Positions 1 to 6,084 of a DNA stretch of 33,612 bases are shown one piece after another. The stretch comes from Streptomyces sp. NBRC 110611 (GTDB lineage: Bacteria > Actinomycetota > Actinomycetes > Streptomycetales > Streptomycetaceae), in contig NZ_BBUY01000030.1 in the NCBI RefSeq assembly GCF_001590865.1, positions 1 through 33,612 on the forward strand, given 5' to 3'. A program made the translations under genes and the position numbers. A model generated the notes under the pieces. It was not told the DNA's origin, did not search any database, and worked only from the letters and a program-made list of their open reading frames with translations. The first letter of the stretch is position 1. Every line of letters starts with the position of its first letter.

Positions 1-30
1 ACTGTCAGCGACGGGAGAATCGGCCGTGTC

Positions 31-42
31 GCCGAGACAGAG
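31..42 (+). repeat. GCCGAGACAGAG direct repeat, copy 1
   Basis: This perfect 12-base copy is repeated in the same orientation at 2266-2277 and 2304-2315. The copies bracket the methyltransferase operon. Similarity does not extend clearly beyond the 12 bases. Its function is unknown. Confidence 0.5.
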
Positions 43-341
43 AGCGTTCGGGGCACACGCAAGGTCATCCACGGCACGAGCGGATCGGCGGGAGCCAGCA
101 GCCACGCGCATACGTTGTGGCCCGTTGCCTCACAGCAGAGGCGGTCGCAGATGCCGCGATCATCCTGACGTCTGAGTCCATCGTCAGCGAACCAGCCCGC
201 GTGCCTACACGCCCCCCCACCGCGATGCCCTGTCACCAACCGGCCGGACGACCCGGTGGCGCCGCCGATACGCCATTCGGCATCGAACAAAGAAAAAATC
301 TTTCGGCCGCGCCGACCGGGCATGTCGAGGCCCTGCGGTAC

Positions 342-385
342 TGGCTCGGCACTGGCTCGCTGGTGGCTCGGCAATGGCTCACTGT
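342..385 (+). repeat. Four 11-bp direct repeats (TGGCTC iterons)
   Basis: TGGCTC begins at 342, 353, 364 and 375, exactly 11 bases apart. The full units are TGGCTCGGCAC, TGGCTCGCTGG, TGGCTCGGCAA and TGGCTCACTGT. A degenerate fifth unit (GGGCTT) follows in phase at 386. Eleven-base phasing puts each copy on nearly the same face of the helix. It is the geometry used by OmpR/PhoP-type and SARP-type winged-helix activators. The array lies 183 bases upstream of the methyltransferase operon and 39 bases downstream of an A-tract. That it is a regulator site is inference. Confidence 0.6.
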
Positions 386-567
386 GGGCTTGAACTGGGA
401 AGACTGTCCGATCGCTACGGGTCCGCCGTCGTGGCGCAGATACAGATCTTCGGCCGGTTCACCGATTCGAACGCGCGCGGCAGCCATGTCAAAATCGCCC
501 GGCCGATTCTCTATATCTCACGTCAGCACCAGACGGATTCGATCCTTCTTCCCGGGCCCACCAGCCC

Positions 568-1242
568 ATGACCACCACTCCGTCCCACCCCTCGCCCACT
601 GCCCGGCCTCGCGCCATCCGGCCCTTGCCGACCACGATCTGGCTCCCCGCCCCCGACGACCCGCATGCCGCACCCGCTCCCGCTCCCGCTCCCGGCGCCG
701 TCCTTCCCGACTGGGCGATCGAGCGGATCCGGACCGTGTTCACCACCCGGCCCGGCGACCGGCCCGCGCCCTTGCTGAAGATTTCCGTACGGGATACCGA
801 GCTGGGCATGGACGCCCGCACCGCTGTCCTCACCTACACCGACGGCACCCCCAGCAAGCTCTCGATGCTGCTCGCCGAACTCCACCCCGACACCCTCCCC
901 GACCCCACCGACATCCAGGCATGCGGTGGCATCAGTGAGATGCCCGGCGCGATGGAGAATGGCTGGCCAGGATTCTTCCACCGCGCCCACCGCCTCCTGC
1001 CCGCCGACGGACTGCTCCTCCTGGCCACCCGCCAACGCCGGGACGACGGCATCCTCACCGACCCGCTCGGCTCCCTCATCGCCTGCGCCCGCACCGCCGG
1101 CTTCCGCTACCTCCAGCACGTCATCGTCGCGCACACCCACCCCGCCGACGACCGCCTCATCCCCATCCCACCCGCCGACGCCAGCCCAGGCGTGGCCCAC
1201 AGCGACCTGATCGCCCTCACCGCCATCCACACCGGAGTCTGA
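568..1242 (+). CDS. Methyltransferase-like companion protein
   Basis: This encodes a 224-residue protein that resembles the later half of a SAM-dependent methyltransferase fold. The segment from about residue 130 on (FHRAHRLLPADGLLLLATR, then ACARTAGFRYLQHVI) looks like the post-catalytic strands of DNA methylases on actinobacterial mobile elements. No catalytic SPPY or DPPY motif and no DPxxGxGT SAM loop is visible, so it is probably not active alone. The N-terminal ~45 residues are Pro/Ala-rich. The start is ATG 568. It lacks a clear Shine-Dalgarno site, but the frame has no better start back to a stop at 391. It ends 13 bases before the true methylase at 1256, so the two are probably co-translated and may form a complex. 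The partner role is inference. Confidence 0.6.
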   Translation: MTTTPSHPSPTARPRAIRPLPTTIWLPAPDDPHAAPAPAPAPGAVLPDWAIERIRTVFTTRPGDRPAPLLKISVRDTELGMDARTAVLTYTDGTPSKLSMLLAELHPDTLPDPTDIQACGGISEMPGAMENGWPGFFHRAHRLLPADGLLLLATRQRRDDGILTDPLGSLIACARTAGFRYLQHVIVAHTHPADDRLIPIPPADASPGVAHSDLIALTAIHTGV

Positions 1243-1255
1243 AGGAGCCCCTCTC

Positions 1256-2185
1256 GTGCTGCATCCCCTTTCGGTGTGGAACACCGCACCTACCTCCGCC
1301 CCCGCCCAGCGCAAGGGCCGCTATGCCCCAGGCTCAGCGGCCCACCCGGCCAAGATGCATCCCGGCATCGCCGCCCATGCCATCCGCACCTACACCCAGC
1401 CCGGCGACCTGGTCCTGGACCCGATGTGCGGCATTGGCACCACTCTCGTTGAAGCCCTCCACCTTGGCCGCAACGTCCTCGGCATCGAGTACGAACCGAA
1501 GTGGGCCACCCTCGCCTCACTCAACGCCCGTACCGCCGCACAGGAGAGTGGCGCGAGCACCAGCGTCGTCCGTTGCGGCGACGCCCGCCACCTCACCGCC
1601 CTTGCCCCTGCCTCTGCCCGCGGCGAGGTGGATCTCGTGGTCACCTCACCGCCCTACGGCCCCAGCGTCCACGGGCAGGTGCGCTCCTCCCGGGAGACCG
1701 GCGAACGCGGGGTGGTGAAGAAGGACTTCCGCTACAGCCACGACCGCGCCAACCTCGCCCACGTCTCCACCGACCGGCTCCTGCACGCCTTCACCGAGAT
1801 CCTCACCCAGTGCCGCACCATGCTCCGCCCTGGCGGCACCGTCGTCGTCACCACCCGCCCCTGGCGTGAACGTGGCGAACTGATCGACCTGCCCTCCGCC
1901 GTCCTCGCCGCCGGCAAGACCGCCGGGCTCACCCCTTCCGAACGGTGCGCCGCTCTCCTCGCCGGCGTCCGCAACGGCCGCCTGGTCACCCGCCCGTCGT
2001 TCTTCCAGATGAAGAACGTCCGCGACGCCCGGCGCCAGGGCATCCCCCTCTCGGTCGTCCAGCACGAAGATGTCCTGATTTTCACCAAAACCGTGCTGAG
2101 TGGAAGCTCATCGACAGGGAGGGTCCGGCACCGGCCAGGGTCGGACACCAACGGCCGCTACTACGCCCGGAGGGAGGCCCGATGA
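1256..2185 (+). CDS. DNA methyltransferase (N4/N6 type)
   Basis: This 309-residue enzyme probably transfers a methyl group from S-adenosylmethionine to the exocyclic amine of adenine or cytosine in DNA. The SAM-binding loop DPMCGIGTTLVEA lies near residues 60-72, followed by GRNVLGIEYEP. The catalytic TSPPYG motif is near residue 130. This gives the motif I then motif IV order of beta-class amino-methyltransferases. The GTG start at 1256 follows AAGGAG (1242-1247) with an eight-base spacer. No restriction endonuclease is visible nearby, so it looks like an orphan methylase of the kind mobile elements carry to mark their own DNA or alter expression. The stop overlaps a following ATG (ATGA at 2182), suggesting coupling to another ORF. 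The target sequence cannot be read from the protein. Confidence 0.85.
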   Translation: MLHPLSVWNTAPTSAPAQRKGRYAPGSAAHPAKMHPGIAAHAIRTYTQPGDLVLDPMCGIGTTLVEALHLGRNVLGIEYEPKWATLASLNARTAAQESGASTSVVRCGDARHLTALAPASARGEVDLVVTSPPYGPSVHGQVRSSRETGERGVVKKDFRYSHDRANLAHVSTDRLLHAFTEILTQCRTMLRPGGTVVVTTRPWRERGELIDLPSAVLAAGKTAGLTPSERCAALLAGVRNGRLVTRPSFFQMKNVRDARRQGIPLSVVQHEDVLIFTKTVLSGSSSTGRVRHRPGSDTNGRYYARREAR

Positions 2186-2250
2186 CGCCCATGGCTCCCG
2201 ATCTTTGTTACCGCGACGAGGCCATTACTGTCTCCGGGCAGCGGCGGTGA
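2182..2250 (+). CDS. Possible 22-aa ORF or gene remnant
   Basis: A 22-residue frame starts at an ATGA overlap with the methylase stop. It sits behind a very good ribosome-binding run, GGAGGGAGG at 2169-2177. The product (MTPMAPDLCYRDEAITVSG...) ends quickly at TGA 2248. Good initiation signals followed by an early stop suggest either a genuine tiny protein or a third operon gene broken just after its start. The phrase YRDEAITV is reminiscent of DNA methylase N-termini, but it is too short to trust. It is followed within 20 bases by the GCCGAGACAGAG repeats, a possible breakpoint. Confidence 0.35.
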   Translation: MTPMAPDLCYRDEAITVSGQRR

Positions 2251-2265
2251 GCCGGTCATCCGGGG

Positions 2266-2315
2266 GCCGAGACAGAGCCAGTCGCCACGACTCTCACCCG
2301 GGTGCCGAGACAGAG
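2266..2315 (+). repeat. GCCGAGACAGAG direct repeats, copies 2 and 3
   Basis: Two perfect 12-base copies (2266-2277 and 2304-2315) lie 38 bases apart, in the same orientation as the copy at 31-42. The spacer is not repeated and the unit is not palindromic, so this is not a CRISPR array. They lie just after the methyltransferase operon. Confidence 0.5.
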
Positions 2316-2387
2316 CCTCCACGGTCATCGGCGACACCGGGGGCGGTTTCTGGCAAGAATCCACAACGGGAAGCATGGAAAGCGAAT

Positions 2388-2528
2388 GTGATTCGCGTGC
2401 TGTTTCCTACGGAACCGCCATCGATTTCCCCCTCTGCGGCAGGAGTTCTGCTACGCATCGTTCTTGATGAATATCGGCGTGAGCAGATGAATCAAGAGAC
2501 GTCGAGCGGTCGGCTTGGAAGGAGGTGA
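2388..2528 (+). CDS. Small protein upstream of the integrase
   Basis: A 46-residue product begins at GTG 2388 behind GGAAAG (2377-2382). The sequence begins VIRVLFPTEPPSIS, followed by an amphipathic stretch (AAGVLLRIVLDEYRREQ). It reads like a real folded mini-protein and not a shadow frame. It sits about 115 bases before the integrase in the same direction. Small ORFs placed this way next to serine integrases are sometimes recombination directionality factors or expression leaders, but nothing here proves that. The predicted acidic/basic helix has no obvious helix-turn-helix. The frame is open well upstream, so the start rests only on the ribosome-binding site. Confidence 0.45.
   Translation: MIRVLFPTEPPSISPSAAGVLLRIVLDEYRREQMNQETSSGRLGRR
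2519..2528 (+). promoter_or_regulatory. Full-length Shine-Dalgarno without usual start
   Basis: AAGGAGGTGA pairs with ten consecutive bases of the 16S rRNA tail. No ATG, GTG or TTG lies at normal spacing downstream. Only CTG 2533 is correctly placed. It opens a short frame, also containing ATG 2563, that ends at TAA 2650-2652 and overlaps the integrase start at 2645. The site may load ribosomes that then re-initiate on the integrase. It could equally be a relic. Confidence 0.45.
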
Positions 2529-2644
2529 GAGGCTGCTTCCCCGGCGTTCGCTGGCGCTCTGCATGAGATTCAGTTACGACAGGGACACCCGATGTTCCCG
2601 CCCACGGCCATTCCACCGCATGGCCGGACAACTTTGGAGCCGTC

Positions 2645-4504
2645 ATGGTTAATTTCGCCTTCGCGGGGCGCGTTTCCAGAGAGGACCTGCAAGACCCTGA
2701 TGCCTCACGCGCCTGGCAGCGCCACCGAGCCGAAACCCTCATCTCATCGGTGAACGGAGTAATCACAGTCGAGTATTTCGACATCGGTCAGACTCGCGCC
2801 CTACCGTGGCAGCGCCGACCACGAGCCACCGCGCTGCTGAGTGAGCTCAAGAATCCTCACCGTGGTTTTGACGCTGTCGTCATCGGCGAACCGCAGCGTA
2901 TGTTCTATGGGAATCAGTTCAGCCTGATCTTCCCACTCTTCCAGCATTATGGGGTGCCGCTCTGGGTGCCCGAGGTCGGAGGCGCGGTCGACCCTGGTTC
3001 TGACGCGCATGACCTGTTGATGTCCATCTACGGTGGCACATCCAAAGCCGAGCGTAATCGCATCAAAATCCGAGTGCGTGCGACGATGGAGGCGCTGACT
3101 GCCACTGAAGGGCGGTTCCTGGGCGGGCGTCCCCCGTATGGATACCGGCTGGTAGACGCCGGTCCGCATCCGAATCCGGCGAGAGCGGCCGACGGCAAGC
3201 GGCTGCGCCGACTGGAGCCTGATTCCGTAACAGCACCGGTGGTCAAGAGGATCTATCGCGAGTATCTCGCCGGCAAGGGGGTGCATGCCATCGCTGAGGC
3301 GTTGATCCGCGACGGCATCCCATGTCCATCGAGATACGACGTCGACCGTAACCGGCACCGGAGTTCGGCCGCGTGGTCGAAGAATACGGTGAAGAAGATC
3401 TTGGCGAACCCGCGATACACGGGGCATCAGGTATGGAACCGTCATCGTCAGGACGAGGTCCTGATCGATGTCGAGGACGTCACTCTGGGGCACCGAAACA
3501 AACTCATCGCTAATGCGCCCGACAAGTGGATTTACTCGATGGAGCAAACGCATGAGCCTCTGGTGCCGAAAGAGTTCTTCGAGGAAGTGCAACAAAGAAT
3601 GGCAAACCGTCGGAACGGCGTCGTTGCCGAACGCAGCCCACGTGCGAGCTCTCGCCCTTATGTCCTACGTGGAATGTTGCGCTGCAGGATCTGCAAGCGC
3701 AAAATACTGGGAGCTTACAGCCATGGGCGGCTGTACTACCGATGCGTCTATCCAGGAGAGTACGCCAAGGCCACTGGGGTTGATCACCCCCTGTCGATCC
3801 ACTTGAGGGAAGAACTGATCCTCCCGCCGCTCGATACCTGGATCGCGGAAGCTTTCGAGGAACCCCGGCTCAGCGAGACTCTCAGCGAGATGGTGCGGGC
3901 ACAGCAGGCACTGGCCGAAGATCGGGAAGTCGCCGACGAAACCAGGCGAACCATCCACGCTATCGAGCAGAAACTCGCCCAGTACCGGGCTGCGCTCGAT
4001 GCCGGGGCAGATCCGGCGGTCGTCGCCGAATGGATCGCTGAAGCGCAACGCGACAAACGCTTGGCGGACCAGCGGTTGGCGCGACGACTCGACCCGACAG
4101 CAGAGCGTCTGACGGTTGAGGAACTCCGCCGGATCGTAGCCGATCTCGGCGACATCAAGGGCCGACTCTTCCGTGCTGATCCTTCTCGCAAAGAAGAGCT
4201 GTACCGGGAGCTGGGACTGGAGCTGTCCTACGATGCCAGGACGCGTGTGCTCTCTGTTGAGTCACGTCCGGCGCCCGCGTCCCTCGTGTGGTTAAGGGCA
4301 CATCCGCGGCGCCATGTTCACGCTCGCCGAGTCCGCGAGCGGGGCGATAGTGATGACGGCCTTCGGCAACCAGCTGGGCCGCGCCGTGCCGCTGGCCGTG
4401 CGCGCCGAGATCGGCTACAAGAAGCTCGCCATGGGGCCGGTCACGGCCACCGCGGAGCTGGGGCGGCCGGTGGCGGACGTGATAGCCGAGCTCGATGCCG
4501 GTGA
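2645..4504 (+). CDS. Large serine integrase, chimeric C-terminus
   Basis: This 619-residue large serine recombinase would integrate and excise the element. The N-terminal resolvase domain covers about residues 1-150, with the probable catalytic Ser11 in AGRVSRED, then GEPQRMFYG and GTSKAERNRIKIRVR. A recombinase domain follows (about 155-280: GRFLGGRPPYGYRL, NPRYTGHQVWNRH). Next are a zinc ribbon (about 335-385, LRCRICKRK then YYRCVYP) and a helical coiled region (about 405-475). The start is ATG 2645 behind GGAG (2636-2639). Recognisable integrase sequence ends near residue 548. From about 4296 the DNA is a host DUF4442 gene, and the frame continues out of phase through it as a ~69-residue Arg/Gly-rich tail to TGA 4502-4504. 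GC content is visibly lower than in downstream genes, which supports horizontal transfer. Confidence 0.88.
   Translation: MVNFAFAGRVSREDLQDPDASRAWQRHRAETLISSVNGVITVEYFDIGQTRALPWQRRPRATALLSELKNPHRGFDAVVIGEPQRMFYGNQFSLIFPLFQHYGVPLWVPEVGGAVDPGSDAHDLLMSIYGGTSKAERNRIKIRVRATMEALTATEGRFLGGRPPYGYRLVDAGPHPNPARAADGKRLRRLEPDSVTAPVVKRIYREYLAGKGVHAIAEALIRDGIPCPSRYDVDRNRHRSSAAWSKNTVKKILANPRYTGHQVWNRHRQDEVLIDVEDVTLGHRNKLIANAPDKWIYSMEQTHEPLVPKEFFEEVQQRMANRRNGVVAERSPRASSRPYVLRGMLRCRICKRKILGAYSHGRLYYRCVYPGEYAKATGVDHPLSIHLREELILPPLDTWIAEAFEEPRLSETLSEMVRAQQALAEDREVADETRRTIHAIEQKLAQYRAALDAGADPAVVAEWIAEAQRDKRLADQRLARRLDPTAERLTVEELRRIVADLGDIKGRLFRADPSRKEELYRELGLELSYDARTRVLSVESRPAPASLVWLRAHPRRHVHARRVRERGDSDDGLRQPAGPRRAAGRARRDRLQEARHGAGHGHRGAGAAGGGRDSRARCR
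4285..4300. other. Predicted attR junction
   Basis: This is the boundary between integrase coding sequence and the DUF4442 fragment. To the left lies integrase C-terminal sequence. To the right, from about 4296 in frame with ATG 4314, codons read GHIRGAMFT, the expected interior of a DUF4442 protein. A TAA at 4293-4295 closes that host frame on the left. The exact crossover dinucleotide cannot be fixed without the other end of the element or an empty site. Confidence 0.55.
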
Positions 4505-4610
4505 GCGGCCGGAGTTCCCGGTGCATGTCCTGATCACCCGCGAGGACGGCGCGGTGACGGGAGAGATGAGCATCGTGTGGACGCTGCGCCCCAACGCTGC
4601 GCCCCAATAA
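4296..4610 (+). pseudogene. DUF4442/PaaI-like hotdog gene, 3' fragment
   Basis: About 104 codons read as the C-terminal two thirds of a DUF4442 hotdog-fold protein of the thioesterase-like superfamily. GHIRGAMFTLAESASGAIV comes first, then AVPLAVRAEIGYKKLAMGPV, and it ends VWTLRPNAAPQ. Intact family members are usually about 150 residues, so some 50 N-terminal residues and the promoter are missing, presumably displaced to the far side of the element. ATG 4314 is an internal methionine, not a likely start, because no ribosome-binding site precedes it. The fragment is therefore probably silent, though a fused product from the element cannot be excluded. A terminator-like hairpin follows at 4647. 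Intact relatives in other streptomycetes should show the empty attachment site. Confidence 0.75.
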
Positions 4611-4646
4611 GTGCGCCCTGACAGGGCCGCATGACCGGTGCCGCAT

Positions 4647-4679
4647 GTCCCGTGGGTCGGGTGGGGAGACCCGCGGGAC
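4647..4679 (+). terminator. Hairpin after the DUF4442 fragment
   Basis: A 12-bp stem with one G-T wobble (4647-4658 with 4668-4679) closes a nine-base loop. No T-run follows, as is common in streptomycetes. It lies 36 bases after the DUF4442 stop and would isolate the DedA gene from readthrough. Confidence 0.55.
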
Positions 4680-4858
4680 CGTGGCCGGGCCTTCGGAATG
4701 CCGGAACGTTGCGTACCGCACACGGATTCGGACCTCGGGCGGGTCGATCGAGTACGCTGCCCGGGCGCGCTGCGGTGCGCCAAGGGGATCGACGGCACCG
4801 GCGTCAAGGACGCCGGGCAGCGGCCCGCGGGGGCCCTATACCAGCGGAGGAATCGGCG

Positions 4859-5509
4859 TTGCACATCCAGGAGTGGCTCGAGACCGTGCCGGCCGTGAGC
4901 GTCTACCTCCTGGTGGGGGTGGTCATCGGACTCGAGAGCCTGGGCATTCCGTTGCCCGGTGAGATCGTCCTCGTCAGCGCGGCGATCCTCGCCGCGACCC
5001 AGGATCACATCGACCCGGTCGTGCTGGGCACCTGCGCCTCCGTCGGTGCGATCGTCGGTGACTCGATCGGCTATCTGATCGGCCGCAAGGGCGGCCAGCC
5101 CCTGCTGGCCTGGGCCGGCCGGAAGTTCCCCAAGCACTTCGGCCCCGACCATGTCGCCATGGCCGAGGCGAAGTTCGAGAAGTGGGGAATGTGGGCGGTC
5201 TTCTTCGGACGCTTCATCGCGCTGCTGCGCATCTTCGCCGGCCCGCTCTCCGGTGTGCTGAAGATGCCGTACTGGAAGTTCCTGATCGCGAACGTCCTCG
5301 GCGGCATCATCTGGGCCGGTGGTACAACCGCGGTGATCTACAGCCTGGGCATGGTTGCCGAGTCCTGGCTCAAGCGCTTCTCGTGGGCGGGTCTGGCCGC
5401 CGCCGTCCTCTTCGGTATCGGCTCGTTCCTGGTCATGAAGCGCCGGACGAAGAAGGCGGCCGCCGCGCGTGAGGCGGAGCAGGCCCCGGTCGCGGCGACG
5501 GTCGACTGA
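4859..5509 (+). CDS. DedA family membrane protein
   Basis: This is a 216-residue integral membrane protein of the DedA/SNARE-associated superfamily, whose members flip or transport lipids and support membrane homeostasis and proton-motive force. It carries the family signatures ESLGIPLPGEIVL (acidic residue and PxPGE loop, about residues 25-38), GDSIGYLIGRKGG, and FFGRFIALLRIFAGPLSG, which holds the conserved arginines. Several hydrophobic segments are followed by a Lys/Arg-rich cytoplasmic tail (KRRTKKAAAARE). The start is TTG 4859, chosen because GGAGG (4846-4850) lies eight bases upstream. Longer frames back to 4631 have no such site and a non-membrane, Arg-rich N-terminus. It stands alone between two hairpins. 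Confidence 0.88.
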   Translation: MHIQEWLETVPAVSVYLLVGVVIGLESLGIPLPGEIVLVSAAILAATQDHIDPVVLGTCASVGAIVGDSIGYLIGRKGGQPLLAWAGRKFPKHFGPDHVAMAEAKFEKWGMWAVFFGRFIALLRIFAGPLSGVLKMPYWKFLIANVLGGIIWAGGTTAVIYSLGMVAESWLKRFSWAGLAAAVLFGIGSFLVMKRRTKKAAAAREAEQAPVAATVD

Positions 5510-5606
5510 CTGCGTTCGGTTGGTCATCGGCACGCCGGTACACATCGGCGTATCGGGCGCATCGGCTCGTTGGCCCGTCGGCCTCGGTCACCTGACCCGG
5601 CCTGTC

Positions 5607-5637
5607 GTGGACCGGTCCCGGGGGCGTGGACCGGTCC
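5607..5637. terminator. Bidirectional terminator from repeated palindromes
   Basis: GTGGACCGGTCC occurs twice in direct orientation (5607-5618 and 5626-5637). Each contains the 10-bp palindrome GGACCGGTCC, so the two copies can pair to make a perfect stem with a short loop. It lies between the convergent dedA-like gene and the small minus-strand gene and could stop transcription from both sides. Confidence 0.55.
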
Positions 5638-5666
5638 GCTCTGTGTCGTGATCGTCCTGCCCTGCC

Positions 5667-5876
5667 TCAGGGCATCTGCCAGATGTCCGGTCCGCCGTCG
5701 CGCCATTCGACGATGCCGGTGTCGTCCCAGGCGAACTTCGTGGTGCAGAAACCGGCCCGGCGCAGGATCGCGGCCACTTCACCGGGCCGGTGTGCCCGGC
5801 CCAGATCCTGTCCGTGGAGTGTCACACGGCGTCCGCCGGTACACGGTGGATGCACGATCACGGGGGCGCGCTTCAT
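5667..5876 (-). CDS. Small conserved hypothetical protein
   Basis: This complete 69-residue protein begins MKRAPVIVHPP and ends GGPDIWQMP. The sequence has a compact beta-alpha-beta look: VTLHGQDLGRAHRPGEVAAILRRAG, then FAWDDTGIVEWRDGGPDIW. It resembles small single-domain proteins I recall in many Streptomyces genomes, but no function is known to me. It has no signal peptide, membrane segment or metal motif. It converges on the DedA gene across a hairpin. The start ATG at 5876 has no strong ribosome-binding site. Confidence 0.7.
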   Translation of the reverse strand: MKRAPVIVHPPCTGGRRVTLHGQDLGRAHRPGEVAAILRRAGFCTTKFAWDDTGIVEWRDGGPDIWQMP

Positions 5877-5948
5877 GCCTCCAGCATGGAGCCGGCCCGC
5901 CGGGCGTGCATCCCGAGAGGGGCCACGGCATCACCGTGCGTATTCATC

Positions 5949-5990
5949 GGACAGCGTGCCCACCGGATCCGGACAGCGTGCCACCGGATC
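5949..5990. repeat. Tandem 21-22 bp repeat
   Basis: GGACAGCGTGCCCACCGGATCC at 5949-5970 is followed at once by GGACAGCGTGCCACCGGATC at 5971-5990, identical except for one missing C. It lies between two minus-strand genes, about 75 bases upstream of the small protein's start and downstream of the ATPase gene. It could be a pair of operator sites for the small gene, or a replication-slippage duplication. Confidence 0.55.
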
Positions 5991-6084
5991 ATGTGCCCGC
6001 GGGGCAGGACCGAACCGGGCCGGGACGGCGATGGCCGCCCTCGGGCCCCGGCTCCACGCCCCGCTGGGACCGGCTCCAGGCCCG

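Larger units (their letters stand above)
1..567. other. Non-coding leader of the mobile element
   Basis: No convincing gene was found here. A long open frame on the plus strand (117-938) and smaller ones on both strands have low-complexity Arg/Pro-rich translations and no ribosome-binding site. The stretch holds one copy of the 12-mer GCCGAGACAGAG (31-42), an A-tract flanked by a short inverted repeat (AAAGA at 289-293, TCTTT at 299-303), and a run of four 11-bp direct repeats (342-385). It probably serves as the regulatory leader of the methyltransferase operon that starts at 568. A gene end entering from the left cannot be ruled out. Confidence 0.5.

Noticed and set aside
117..938. Plus-strand open frame of 273 codons
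   Set aside because: Its second half overlaps the methyltransferase companion gene in another frame, and the translation is low-complexity Arg/Pro/His with no ribosome-binding site.
2266..2315. Two 12-base repeats 38 bases apart, possible CRISPR
   Set aside because: The repeat is too short and not palindromic, there are only two adjacent copies, and no cas gene is present.
4314..4610. 98-codon DUF4442 frame as an intact gene starting at ATG 4314
   Set aside because: The ATG is an internal Met of the family (GAMFT), no ribosome-binding site precedes it, and the conserved N-terminal ~50 residues are missing.
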